13,665 nt of DNA from a candidate division Zixibacteria bacterium 4484_93 (GTDB lineage: Bacteria; UBP14; UBA6098; 4484-93): the NCBI GenBank assembly GCA_002085385.1, contig NATO01000055.1, positions 1 through 13,665 of the forward strand, read 5' to 3'. The notes beneath the pieces were generated by a model, which did not search any database, was not told where the DNA came from, and saw only the letters and a list, made by a program, of their open reading frames with translations. Shown here in pieces: positions 5,987-13,665 of the stretch. Both the position numbers and the translations under genes were made by a program. Every line of letters begins with the position of its first letter. Positions within the stretch are counted from its first letter, which is position 1.

Positions 5987-8668
5987 ATGCAGGGAATGAG
6001 TAAGTATGTCTACAGGTTTGGAGGTGGTTTGTCCGATGGTGATGCTTCTATGAAGAATCTTCTTGGTGGGAAGGGAGCGAACCTTGCCGAGATGGCGAAA
6101 ATAGGTCTCCCTGTCCCGCCGGGGTTCACCATAACCACGGAGGTATGCACCTATTATTATCAGCATAATGAGAGCTATCCCGACGGTTTCCGGCAGGATG
6201 TTATGGAGGGGATAAGGCACATTGAAAAAATTATTGGGAAAAGGTTCGGCGATGCCGATAACCCTCTTCTCGTTTCGGTGCGCTCCGGTGCGAGGGTCTC
6301 TATGCCGGGAATGATGGACACAATCCTGAACATCGGCTTGAACGATGAGACCGTTCGGGGGCTCGTTAGAGCGACGGGCGACGAGAGATTTGCCTACGAT
6401 AGCTACAGGCGGCTTGTCCAGATGTATGGGAATGTGGTTCTTGAGGTGCCTCGTGAGCGGTTCGAGGAGATTATATCCGAGAAGAAGAAAGAGCGCGGGG
6501 TGACAGCAGATACAAAGCTGTCGGCTGACGACTGGAAAGAGATTATCGCAAGGTACAAGGAACTTATAAAGGAGGCCACAGGTAGAGCATTCCCCGAGGA
6601 GCCGGAGAAGCAGCTTATGGGTGCGATAGGGGCGGTGTTCGATTCCTGGAATACCAGAAGGGCAAAGGACTACCGCCGTGTCAACAATATCCCTGATGAA
6701 TGGGGAACGGCGGTGAATGTTCAGATGATGGTGTTCGGGAATATGGGCGATGACTGTGCGACCGGTGTCGGGTTCACCAGAAACCCATCCACGGGTGAGA
6801 ACAGGATATTCGGCGAGTATCTGAAGAATGCACAGGGTGAGGATGTTGTTGCAGGTATAAGAACCCCGCAGGCAATCTCGATTGAACAGAAGATAGCATC
6901 AGGTTCTACTCTCCCTGCCCTCGAGGAGGAGTTCCCTGATATCTACCGTGAACTGCTCGATGTTAAGAATATTCTTGAGAGTCACTACCGTGATGTGCAG
7001 GATTTCGAGTTCACCATAGAGAAGGGACATCTGTGGATGCTGCAGACACGAAGAGGGAAGAGGACTGCCCTCTCTGCACTTAAGATAGCGGTCGATATGG
7101 CGGAGGAGGGGCTTATCGATAGGAAAACAGCAGTCTTGAGGGTTCAGCCGGAACAGCTCGACCAGCTCCTCCACCCGATGATAGACCCATCGGAGAAGGT
7201 TGATATTATAGCGAAGGGGCTGCCTGCTTCACCTGGCGCTGCAACGGGCAAGGTGGTCTTCGACCCGGATGAGGCTGAGAAGCTCGCCGAGGATGGTGAG
7301 GATGTGCTCCTCGTCAGGCGTGAGACATCTCCTGACGACTTCCATGGAATGGTTGTCTCCAAAGGAATTCTAACGGCTCTGGGAGGAATGTCTTCGCATG
7401 CTGCCGTCGTGGCGAGGGGAATAGGTAAGCCCTGTGTTGCAGGGTGTTCTGCAATCTCCGTCGATTATGAAAAGGAACTGTTCACCGTGGGCGATATCGT
7501 GGTCAAAAAGTTCGATTATGTGACCATCGACGGTGGCACAGGACGGGTCATACTTGGGAAAGTGAAGACCATTCCTGCGAAACTATCGAGCGATTTTCGG
7601 AAGTTTATGGGCTGGGCTGACTCCTTCAGGAAGATGGGTGTTCGGGCAAATGCTGATACGCCTGAAGATGCGGCTCGAGCAAGGGAGTTCGGAGCCGAGG
7701 GGATAGGTCTGTGCCGAACGGAGCATATGTTCTTCGAGGGAGACAGAATAATCGCTATGCGTGAGATGATTCTTGCCACCAGTAAGGAGGAGAGAAGGCG
7801 CGCTCTCGGGAAGGTTCTTCCATACCAGAAGCAGGATTTCGTCAAGATATTCCGTGCAATGGATGGGCTGCCTGTGATTATCCGTACGCTCGACCCACCG
7901 CTGCACGAGTTCCTTCCCCACAATGATGATGAAGTCCGTGAACTTGCCGAGAAGACCGGTATCCCCGAGGAGAAGATAAAGAAGAAGCTCCTTTCTATGG
8001 AGGAGGCGAACCCGATGCTCGGTTACCGTGGATGCCGGCTTGGAATTCAATATCCTGAAATCACCGAGATGCAGGCTAAAGCCATATTCGAGGCGACGGT
8101 CGAGGTTATAAAGGAGGGAAAAAAACTTGTCCCGGAGGTGATGATACCACTCGTCGGGTTTAAGAAGGAATTGGAGCTACAAAGAAGGATTGTTGAGAGG
8201 GTCGCCGCTGAGGTGATGGAGGAGACCGGGGTCAAGTTCGACTATATGGTCGGGACGATGATTGAGCTGCCGAGAGCCGCTTTGACCGCGGATGAGATTG
8301 CTGAGGTCGCCGATTTCTTCTCGTTCGGCACGAACGACCTCACCCAGACGACACTTGGACTCTCCCGTGATGACGCCGCAAAGTTCTTGCCGCTTTACCT
8401 CGACGAGAAGATTATGATGTATGAGCCGTTTCAGGTGCTCGACCAGGAGGGTGTCGGACAGCTGGTAGAGATGGGAATTGAGAGGGGTCGGAAGACAAAA
8501 CCGAACCTCGAGGTCGGCATCTGTGGAGAGCACGGCGGTGAACCAAGCTCCATTCACTTCTGCTTCAAGGTGGGTATGAACTATGTCTCCTGCTCACCGT
8601 TCAGGGTGCCTATTGCAAGGCTCGCAGCGGCACACGCATCGATACTCGCAGAAAAAAGCGACAAATAA
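5987..8668 (+). CDS. ppdK: Pyruvate, phosphate dikinase
   Basis: Cytosolic enzyme that interconverts pyruvate + ATP + phosphate and PEP + AMP + pyrophosphate, so it can work in gluconeogenesis or in pyrophosphate-saving glycolysis. The 893-residue length is normal and all three parts are present. The N-terminal nucleotide-binding part has GGKGANLAEM at 27-36, TGVGFTRNPSTGE at 259-271 and LQTRRGKRTA at 352-361. The phosphohistidine part is GGMSSHAAVVARG, with catalytic His471. The PEP/pyruvate barrel has CRTEH with Arg577, RTLDPPLHEF with Arg633, MIELPRA with Glu760, GTNDLTQ with Asn783 and Asp784, and GICGEHGG with Cys846. AGGGAGGG lies 4 nt before ATG 5987; an in-frame ATG at 5996 (MSKYVYRF, 13 nt from the site) resembles the usual family N-terminus and could be the real start. 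First gene of the run, behind its own promoter. Confidence 0.97.
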   Translation: MQGMSKYVYRFGGGLSDGDASMKNLLGGKGANLAEMAKIGLPVPPGFTITTEVCTYYYQHNESYPDGFRQDVMEGIRHIEKIIGKRFGDADNPLLVSVRSGARVSMPGMMDTILNIGLNDETVRGLVRATGDERFAYDSYRRLVQMYGNVVLEVPRERFEEIISEKKKERGVTADTKLSADDWKEIIARYKELIKEATGRAFPEEPEKQLMGAIGAVFDSWNTRRAKDYRRVNNIPDEWGTAVNVQMMVFGNMGDDCATGVGFTRNPSTGENRIFGEYLKNAQGEDVVAGIRTPQAISIEQKIASGSTLPALEEEFPDIYRELLDVKNILESHYRDVQDFEFTIEKGHLWMLQTRRGKRTALSALKIAVDMAEEGLIDRKTAVLRVQPEQLDQLLHPMIDPSEKVDIIAKGLPASPGAATGKVVFDPDEAEKLAEDGEDVLLVRRETSPDDFHGMVVSKGILTALGGMSSHAAVVARGIGKPCVAGCSAISVDYEKELFTVGDIVVKKFDYVTIDGGTGRVILGKVKTIPAKLSSDFRKFMGWADSFRKMGVRANADTPEDAARAREFGAEGIGLCRTEHMFFEGDRIIAMREMILATSKEERRRALGKVLPYQKQDFVKIFRAMDGLPVIIRTLDPPLHEFLPHNDDEVRELAEKTGIPEEKIKKKLLSMEEANPMLGYRGCRLGIQYPEITEMQAKAIFEATVEVIKEGKKLVPEVMIPLVGFKKELELQRRIVERVAAEVMEETGVKFDYMVGTMIELPRAALTADEIAEVADFFSFGTNDLTQTTLGLSRDDAAKFLPLYLDEKIMMYEPFQVLDQEGVGQLVEMGIERGRKTKPNLEVGICGEHGGEPSSIHFCFKVGMNYVSCSPFRVPIARLAAAHASILAEKSDK

Positions 8669-8691
8669 CTCCAACTTAGAAAGGATAAACA

Positions 8692-9783
8692 ATGGATAGA
8701 GTTGAGAAGCTACTCAAGGAGATTACAGAGATACCGGGTCCATCTGGATTCGAGATGAAGGTGGCGGATTTTGTCGTTGATAAGATGAAAGGATACTACG
8801 ACGAGTTCATACAGGATGGACTGGGTTCTGTTATCCTGAAGAAGCGTGGGACATCCGATTCACCGAGGATTATGATTGCCGGGCATATGGACGAGGTCGG
8901 TTTTATGGTCAAAGGGATTACCAAGCAGGGGTTCATCAAGTTCAATCCGCTCGGTGGATGGTGGAGCCACAACCTGCTCGGACAGAGGGTGAAGATTATA
9001 ACATCTGCGGGGAAAGAGATAATCGGTGTTATCGGCTCGAAGCCACCTCATGCCCTCCAGCCCGATGAGAGGAAAAAGGTGATAGAGCTCGACCAGCTCT
9101 ACATCGATATAGGGGTGTCGGAGGCTGACCCGAAGTTGCCAGAAAAGTCTGGAATAAAGGTGGGAGACCCGATTATCCCTGTCTCCGATTTCCAGATTAT
9201 GGCTGATAAGAAGGTTTATCTTGCCAAAGCCTGGGATGATAGAATCGGCGTAGCTGCAATGATGGAAACACTCCGGGCACTTAAAGGCAGAGAGCATCCC
9301 AATGTTGTCTTCGGTGTCGGAACCGTCCAGGAGGAGGTGGGACTCCGCGGTGCAACGACTGCTGCATATACTATCGAGCCGGACATCGCTATTGCCGTCG
9401 ATGTGACTCTATGCAATGATACCCCCGGTATGCCCGATGCCGAATATGCCGAGAAAATGGGCAAGGGACCGTCTATCTCTGTTATGGATGGCTCGATCAT
9501 ATCCAACCCATTCTTCAAGCAGCTCATTGTCGAAACAGCCGAGGAGTTGAAAATACCATATCAGCTGGGCTCGCTCACCAAAGGTGGAACGGATTCCGGC
9601 AGAATACATATCTCAAAGCAGGGTGTCCCGTCGAACACACTCTCTATTGCAACGAGATATATCCATTCACACAATAGCATACTCCACAGGGACGATTTCG
9701 ATAACCTCGTGAAGCTCATAGTCGGGGTTGTGATGAAACTCGATAAGGATACAGTCGAGAGAATCAGAACAAAGGGGAGATGA
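8692..9783 (+). CDS. M42 family metallo-aminopeptidase (glutamyl aminopeptidase/TET type)
   Basis: A 363-residue cytosolic peptidase of the co-catalytic metal M42 family, whose known members form large dodecameric shells and trim short peptides from the N-terminus. All expected metal and catalytic positions are visible: His65 and Asp67 in AGHMDEVG, bridging Asp182 in AWDDRIG, base Glu214 and ligand Glu215 in VQEEVGLRG, Asp237 in AVDVTL and His325 in RYIHSHNSI. The start ATG has AGAAAGGA 6 nt upstream. It follows ppdK by 23 nt and precedes tldD by 4 nt, so it is probably translated from the same message. Members are often annotated as endoglucanase or FrvX; the peptidase residues make aminopeptidase the better name, while residue specificity cannot be read. 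Confidence 0.95.
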   Translation: MDRVEKLLKEITEIPGPSGFEMKVADFVVDKMKGYYDEFIQDGLGSVILKKRGTSDSPRIMIAGHMDEVGFMVKGITKQGFIKFNPLGGWWSHNLLGQRVKIITSAGKEIIGVIGSKPPHALQPDERKKVIELDQLYIDIGVSEADPKLPEKSGIKVGDPIIPVSDFQIMADKKVYLAKAWDDRIGVAAMMETLRALKGREHPNVVFGVGTVQEEVGLRGATTAAYTIEPDIAIAVDVTLCNDTPGMPDAEYAEKMGKGPSISVMDGSIISNPFFKQLIVETAEELKIPYQLGSLTKGGTDSGRIHISKQGVPSNTLSIATRYIHSHNSILHRDDFDNLVKLIVGVVMKLDKDTVERIRTKGR

Positions 9784-9787
9784 GAGG

Positions 9788-11155
9788 ATGAAAGATAGGA
9801 TAAGAGAGGCGCTCTCGAAGGTGAAGGGTGCCTTCGTTGAGGTTAGGTTCGAGCAGAAAGAGTCCAGTCGGGTAGCCTTCCGGGGGAAGGTGCTCGAATC
9901 GATAACAGCCACCATCGATGGTGGAGGGTTCGTCAGAGCACTTGTCCCGAACAAAGGCTGGGGAATTGTAACATTCAACAATATAGAGGAACTGGATAAG
10001 AGGATTGAGCAGGCAATCTCCTGCTCGAGGATAGTTATCCCCGATGAGCCGATAAAGCTCTCGGATGTCGAGCCTGCCATTGCTGATATTCCTGCTGTTC
10101 TCAAGCACGATTTCAGAGGAGTCCCCTTGAGCGAGAAAAAGAAGCTCATCGAGGGATACAACGACATCTTGCTCGGATACGATAAGCGGATTATCAATAC
10201 AGCTTCTTTCTATGTGGATGGCTTCACGAAATACTGGTATGCCAATACAAACGGAGCCTGCATCTGCAAGGAGCGAGCTGATGTGGTTGTGGCTGCCACG
10301 GCGATTGCCTCCGATGGGAAAACTGTTCAGCAGGCTCATGATTCCTGGTCATCCCGCACTGACTATAACGAGATGCTCGGGCACGAGAAGGAGGTCGAGG
10401 ATATCGCACGGTTGTCCATCGGGATACTCGAGGCGGACAATGTCAAAGGTGGGAAATACACTGTAGTCCTTGACCCGAGGCTGGCTGGAGTGTTTATCCA
10501 CGAGGCGTTCGGGCATCTCTCCGAGGCGGACTTCGTCTATGAGAACCCGAAGGCTCAGGAGATGATGGTTCTTGGCAGAAGGTTCGGCCCCGATTTCCTC
10601 AATGTTGCTGAGGATGGCTCCATACCAGACCTCAGGGGGAGCATATACTACGATGACGAGGGAACGAAGTGCAGGAAAAACTATCTTATAAAGAACGGTC
10701 TCCTCGTCGGCAGGCTGCATTCGAGGGAAACAGCTGGCAAGATGAGCGAGTTCACCACAGGAAACGCACGAGCACAGGATTACGCTCACCCTCCGATTGT
10801 CAGAATGACAAATACCTTCATCGAGAATGGCAAAACTGCCGTGGATGATATGTTCTCCGATATAAAACTGGGGATATACGCAGTCGATGCATACGGCGGA
10901 CAGACGATGCTCGAGAACTTCTCCTTCTCCGCCGGGTATGCATACATAATCCGAAATGGCAGGAAAGCAGAGATGGTAAGGGATGTCGTCTTGCAGGGTA
11001 ACCTGTTCCAGACACTTGCCAACATCGAAGCGGTGGGTGATGATTTTCAGTGGTCGAAGGGTGGAGGTTCCTGTGGAAAAGGAGGGCAGAGTGTGCCGGT
11101 TGGAATGGGAAGCCCGCACATAAGAATCAAGGATGTCTTGATAGGAGGGAAATGA
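9788..11155 (+). CDS. tldD: TldD, catalytic subunit of the TldD/TldE metalloprotease
   Basis: 455 residues, near the usual family length (E. coli TldD is somewhat longer). The zinc site is visible: HEAFGH at 238-243, the family's HExxxH motif, and Cys429 within GSCGKGGQSVPVGMG near the C-terminus, equivalent to the third metal ligand of E. coli TldD. In E. coli the TldD/TldE pair cleaves unfolded peptides, processes microcin B17 and degrades the antitoxin CcdA; no microcin or antitoxin gene is nearby, so general peptide turnover is the simplest reading. AGGGGAG lies 8 nt before the start. The stop codon overlaps the start region of tldE, implying coupled translation of the two subunits. Confidence 0.95.
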   Translation: MKDRIREALSKVKGAFVEVRFEQKESSRVAFRGKVLESITATIDGGGFVRALVPNKGWGIVTFNNIEELDKRIEQAISCSRIVIPDEPIKLSDVEPAIADIPAVLKHDFRGVPLSEKKKLIEGYNDILLGYDKRIINTASFYVDGFTKYWYANTNGACICKERADVVVAATAIASDGKTVQQAHDSWSSRTDYNEMLGHEKEVEDIARLSIGILEADNVKGGKYTVVLDPRLAGVFIHEAFGHLSEADFVYENPKAQEMMVLGRRFGPDFLNVAEDGSIPDLRGSIYYDDEGTKCRKNYLIKNGLLVGRLHSRETAGKMSEFTTGNARAQDYAHPPIVRMTNTFIENGKTAVDDMFSDIKLGIYAVDAYGGQTMLENFSFSAGYAYIIRNGRKAEMVRDVVLQGNLFQTLANIEAVGDDFQWSKGGGSCGKGGQSVPVGMGSPHIRIKDVLIGGK

Positions 11156-12462
11156 TGTCGCTACTCGATAAGGCAAAACAGTTCGCCAGCAGCTTTGAAC
11201 TCTACGAGCTGACTGAGGAATCTTACAATGTCTCCTTCAAAGGGTGGAAACTGAACGAATCCGGGATAAACCAGGAGGCTGGGAAATCGGTCAGGCTGAT
11301 AGTCGATGGCAGGATTGGCTTCGCTGGTGCCAAGGGGGTGTTCGACGAGGAAAAGCTCGTGGAGAATGCGAGAGAATCTGCGAGCTTCGGTGATGAGGTT
11401 GCGCTTGAGTTCCCGAAAGAAGCCGGCTCGGCGGATGTTGTGGTCTGGGACGATAAACTGGCACAACTCTCTCTCGAGGATATGATACGGATAGGGAAAT
11501 CTGCTATGGAACGGTTCGAGGACCTGAGAGATAGCTGCGATTTCGAGATGTCTGTCTCTAAGTCCATCATTCACGAGAGGATAATAAACTCCTCCGGGCT
11601 CGATGTATCGAAGAGAAAAACGGTCTTTTCACTTGGCTTTGAGCTTATGAGGGTGAAGGAGAACGATATCCTGTCACTCTGGGAACGAGAATCATCCAGT
11701 ATGTATCCCGAGGATATAGCATCGCTTATAACCACCAAGGAGAAGAAAATCCGTGAGAAGCTTGCACTTGCTGATAACCTGTTGAGGGTCCCGACAGGGA
11801 ATATCCCTGTTGTGCTCAGTCCGAAGGGTATCTTGGTTTTCCTCGTTCCGCTCCTGTCCGGGATAAACGGTAAGAACATCTATACGAAGACCTCGCCTAT
11901 ATGGAACAGGAGAGGGGATGTCCTTTTTGACTCCAAACTTTCTGTTGCAAACGATGGAACTATCTCAGGCAAGCCGTCCTCCGATACCCACGATGATGAG
12001 GGTATTCCCAAGAGAAGGACGAGCATCATAAAGAATGGAGTGCTTGAGAATTTTGTTTTCGACCTGCTTTCTGCTGCCCGTGCGAACGATGCCTCCACGG
12101 CTTCTGCCCAAAGAGGTGTCTTCTCCCAGCCATATCCTGGTACCGATAACATCGTTGTCGAGCCGGGGAATGTTTCCTATGAGGATATGCTCAAGGGTAT
12201 AAAAGAGGGGCTTTTAGTTGAGGATGTTCTCGGACTGGGACAGGGGAATGTGCTATCGGGAGGCTTTTCCAACCCTGTTGGGCTCGCTTTCAAGATAGAG
12301 AACGGCGAGCTTGTTGGAAGGGTCAAGGATGCAAGTATTGCTGGTAATATCTATGACAATTTCACTGCCATCGAGGCTCTCTCTTCAGAGCAAAAGTGGG
12401 GGTATCCCTCTATTCTGGCGCCTTATGTCAGGCTGGATAATCTATCCGTGGTCGGGAAGTAG
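11155..12462 (+). CDS. tldE: TldE/PmbA, partner subunit of the TldD/TldE metalloprotease
   Basis: 435 residues of the PmbA/TldD superfamily without any HExxxH motif, as expected for the non-catalytic partner that forms a heterodimer with TldD. Family marks are the N-terminal KSVRLIVDGRIGFA strand pair and the C-terminal stretch with GVFSQPYPGTDN, GLGQGNVLSGGFSNPVG and GRVKDASIAGNIYDN. Two adjacent ATGs (11152 and 11155) are in frame: GGAGGG ends 2 nt before the first and 5 nt before the second, so I chose 11155. The tldD stop TGA (11153-11155) overlaps this region, a sign of translational coupling and a 1:1 complex. A frame extension back to 11050 lies inside tldD and is not used. The gene converges on coaE, with 6 nt between the stop codons. 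Confidence 0.93.
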   Translation: MSLLDKAKQFASSFELYELTEESYNVSFKGWKLNESGINQEAGKSVRLIVDGRIGFAGAKGVFDEEKLVENARESASFGDEVALEFPKEAGSADVVVWDDKLAQLSLEDMIRIGKSAMERFEDLRDSCDFEMSVSKSIIHERIINSSGLDVSKRKTVFSLGFELMRVKENDILSLWERESSSMYPEDIASLITTKEKKIREKLALADNLLRVPTGNIPVVLSPKGILVFLVPLLSGINGKNIYTKTSPIWNRRGDVLFDSKLSVANDGTISGKPSSDTHDDEGIPKRRTSIIKNGVLENFVFDLLSAARANDASTASAQRGVFSQPYPGTDNIVVEPGNVSYEDMLKGIKEGLLVEDVLGLGQGNVLSGGFSNPVGLAFKIENGELVGRVKDASIAGNIYDNFTAIEALSSEQKWGYPSILAPYVRLDNLSVVGK

Positions 12463-12468
12463 CGGCGA

Positions 12469-13098
12469 TTAGCTTTTTGGCTTACCCATCCTCTTTATGG
12501 CATGCCACACCTTCACTGCCTTGGAGCGCAGGACAGGCAGGTCTCCGTTGTTCCTGATGACAAAATTTACTTTCCTTTCGAGGACACTGGAAAACTGCTC
12601 GTCAAAATTTTCATTCTGAACCGACATCCTTGCCTCGATGTCCGAGCGGGAATAACCGCGTTCGAGTAGCCTGTTTGTCCTCTGCCAGGTGGGAGCGTCC
12701 ACGAGGATGAGATAATCTAAAAGTTCCATAATATCCTCCCACTTGGGTAGGAGTGCTGCATCGATGACTGCGAGACCGGGGAAACGGTGTGCCTCGAGGT
12801 TTAAAAGCCTCTCCTTTATCACCCGCCGGATGTAGGGGTGGGTCGTCTCTTCGAGATACTCGCGAGCCTCCTTATCATGAAATACTATCTCTGCTATCTT
12901 CTCGGAGGAGATACTGCCGTCTTCGTCTAAGATACCATCCCCGAACCGCTCGACCAACTGAGACTTCGTATGGGGTTTCTCGAGAGCCTCTTTACCTATC
13001 CTGTCGGCATCCAGAAGTTGGGCACCGAGGTCCTTGAAAGTGGCTGCTACCGTGCTCTTTCCTGTTCCTATCTTCCCTGTTACTCCAACGATTATCAT
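12469..13098 (-). CDS. coaE: Dephospho-CoA kinase
   Basis: 209 residues, a standard length. It catalyses the last step of coenzyme A synthesis, ATP-dependent phosphorylation of the ribose 3'-hydroxyl of dephospho-CoA. A Walker A loop GKIGTGKST occupies residues 8-16, followed by LLDADRIG (Asp30 and Asp32) and HPYIRR at 87-92, all characteristic of CoaE among P-loop kinases. The conserved Arg usually seen in the [DN]Rxx[LI]xxxVF strand is replaced by Ser65 (GSISSEKIAEIVF), a small departure. AGGGAAAG lies just upstream of the ATG, overlapping the 12-nt gap after the surface-protein gene, so the two are probably cotranscribed. It ends 6 nt from the oppositely oriented tldE, with no clear hairpin between. 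Confidence 0.95.
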   Translation of the reverse strand: MIIVGVTGKIGTGKSTVAATFKDLGAQLLDADRIGKEALEKPHTKSQLVERFGDGILDEDGSISSEKIAEIVFHDKEAREYLEETTHPYIRRVIKERLLNLEAHRFPGLAVIDAALLPKWEDIMELLDYLILVDAPTWQRTNRLLERGYSRSDIEARMSVQNENFDEQFSSVLERKVNFVIRNNGDLPVLRSKAVKVWHAIKRMGKPKS

Positions 13099-13110
13099 AG
13101 CTCTTTCCCT

Positions 13111-13665
13111 CTATCTGACAAGGGTGATTGTCCCGTTACAGACTACCTTCCCTTCAACCTCTATAACATAGATGTATAGCCCCTCCGGAACCGGTCTCTT
13201 ATACTTATCGTACCCGTTCCAAGAGCGCTCGAGGAAATTTGAAAAATCTGTCTGGGGTGGAACGGTGCACTCCCAGATAAGCATATTGCGAAGGTTATAC
13301 ACACTGATTTTCCCCTCCTCGCTGAACATAAATGGATAACCGAATACTACTATCTCATTGTAACCATCGCCGTTTGGGGAGAACGGGTTCGGATGAACCG
13401 AGCAGGATACCCTCGGCTCGATGGTGAAGAACCAGGAATACTCATCGCCGTTCGGGTCGCAGTAGTCGGGGGTATCATACACCGAAATTTGAACATCCAC
13501 TGTGTCTCCCGAGCCGAAGCTCATTCCACCAGCAGAGGGGTCGAGTATCAGAAGGCCGCCGAGTGAATCACTCGTTGGCTGGAAGCTGAAATCCGGATAG
13601 TGATATTCCCTGCCAGCCACATAAAGCACGAACTCCCCGACATTGGCACCCGACATAAGGTCATA
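13111..13665 (-). CDS. Secreted surface protein, C-terminal part with FlgD/CHU_C-like end (5' partial)
   Basis: The frame stays open to the right edge, so only the last 184 residues are seen. The first about 95 form an Ig-like beta domain (VLYVAGREYHY, then GDTVDVQISVYDTPDYCDP and a YSWFFT closing strand); its ending echoes the VSDLAxPPN...F pattern of the Ig-like domains in the giant surface protein at the other end of the window. The rest, from VHPNPFSPNGDGYNE to GLYIYVIEVEGKVVCNG, is a C-terminal domain like FlgD Ig-like and gliding-motility-associated (CHU_C) ends, which in FCB bacteria cap exported proteins. It is low in lysine (four visible). Overall function cannot be told without the missing N-terminal part. 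Confidence 0.85.
   Translation of the reverse strand, partial: YDLMSGANVGEFVLYVAGREYHYPDFSFQPTSDSLGGLLILDPSAGGMSFGSGDTVDVQISVYDTPDYCDPNGDEYSWFFTIEPRVSCSVHPNPFSPNGDGYNEIVVFGYPFMFSEEGKISVYNLRNMLIWECTVPPQTDFSNFLERSWNGYDKYKRPVPEGLYIYVIEVEGKVVCNGTITLVR

Noticed and set aside
11050..11154. Longer start for tldE inside tldD
   Set aside because: The extra residues look like an out-of-frame reading of tldD and do not resemble the PmbA N-terminus; a good ribosome site precedes 11155.
10349..11176. Open minus-strand frame of 275 codons opposite tldD
   Set aside because: It is the complement of a well-supported metalloprotease gene and its translation shows no domain or composition of a real protein.
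12433..12445. Possible hairpin near the convergent ends of tldE and coaE
   Set aside because: GGATA/TATCC with a 3-nt loop is only 5 bp, lies inside tldE, and has no T-tract on either strand.
1..13665. CRISPR arrays, tRNA/rRNA genes, insertion sequences, phage or toxin-antitoxin genes
   Set aside because: I looked for regular short repeats, cloverleaf-like blocks, inverted terminal repeats and small gene pairs on both strands and found none; coding density leaves no gap over about 70 bases.

Overview
The window is a dense bacterial chromosome segment of roughly even base composition with two unlike halves and almost no non-coding DNA. Three genes encode exported, multi-domain surface proteins. 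One has an NPFNP-type C-terminal sorting domain, one has a truncated copy of it, and one has a PNPFSPNGDGYNE-type end. Such ends are typical of the FCB superphylum (Bacteroidetes/Chlorobi relatives and candidate phyla such as Cloacimonetes, Marinimicrobia or WOR-3-like lineages). I cannot place the organism more precisely.

Region 1 (1-5921, plus strand): two adjacent surface-protein genes, the first cut by the left edge. Both end in the same order of modules: fibronectin-III-like domain, a glutamine-amidotransferase-like alpha/beta domain, then a type IX secretion-like sorting domain. The second is a 1394-residue protein built from repeated modules. It has five lysines in all and none across 1014 consecutive residues. 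Its sorting domain is broken, and its reading frame runs through a rho-independent terminator.

Region 2 (5922-12462, plus strand): a clear promoter follows that terminator and opens a tightly packed four-gene run: pyruvate phosphate dikinase (ppdK), an M42 metallo-aminopeptidase, tldD and tldE. Gaps are 23 nt, 4 nt and an ATGA-type overlap. The set suggests peptide breakdown together with pyruvate/PEP interconversion, as might suit an organism living on peptides. That link is inferred from gene order only.

Region 3 (12463-13665, minus strand, convergent with tldE): coaE (dephospho-CoA kinase) lies 12 nt downstream of a third surface-protein gene that is cut by the right edge.

No RNA genes, CRISPR arrays, insertion sequences or gene-free stretches over 300 bases were seen. 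The enzymes look ordinary for their families. The unusual material is in the surface proteins, and I did not find a convincing wholly new system.
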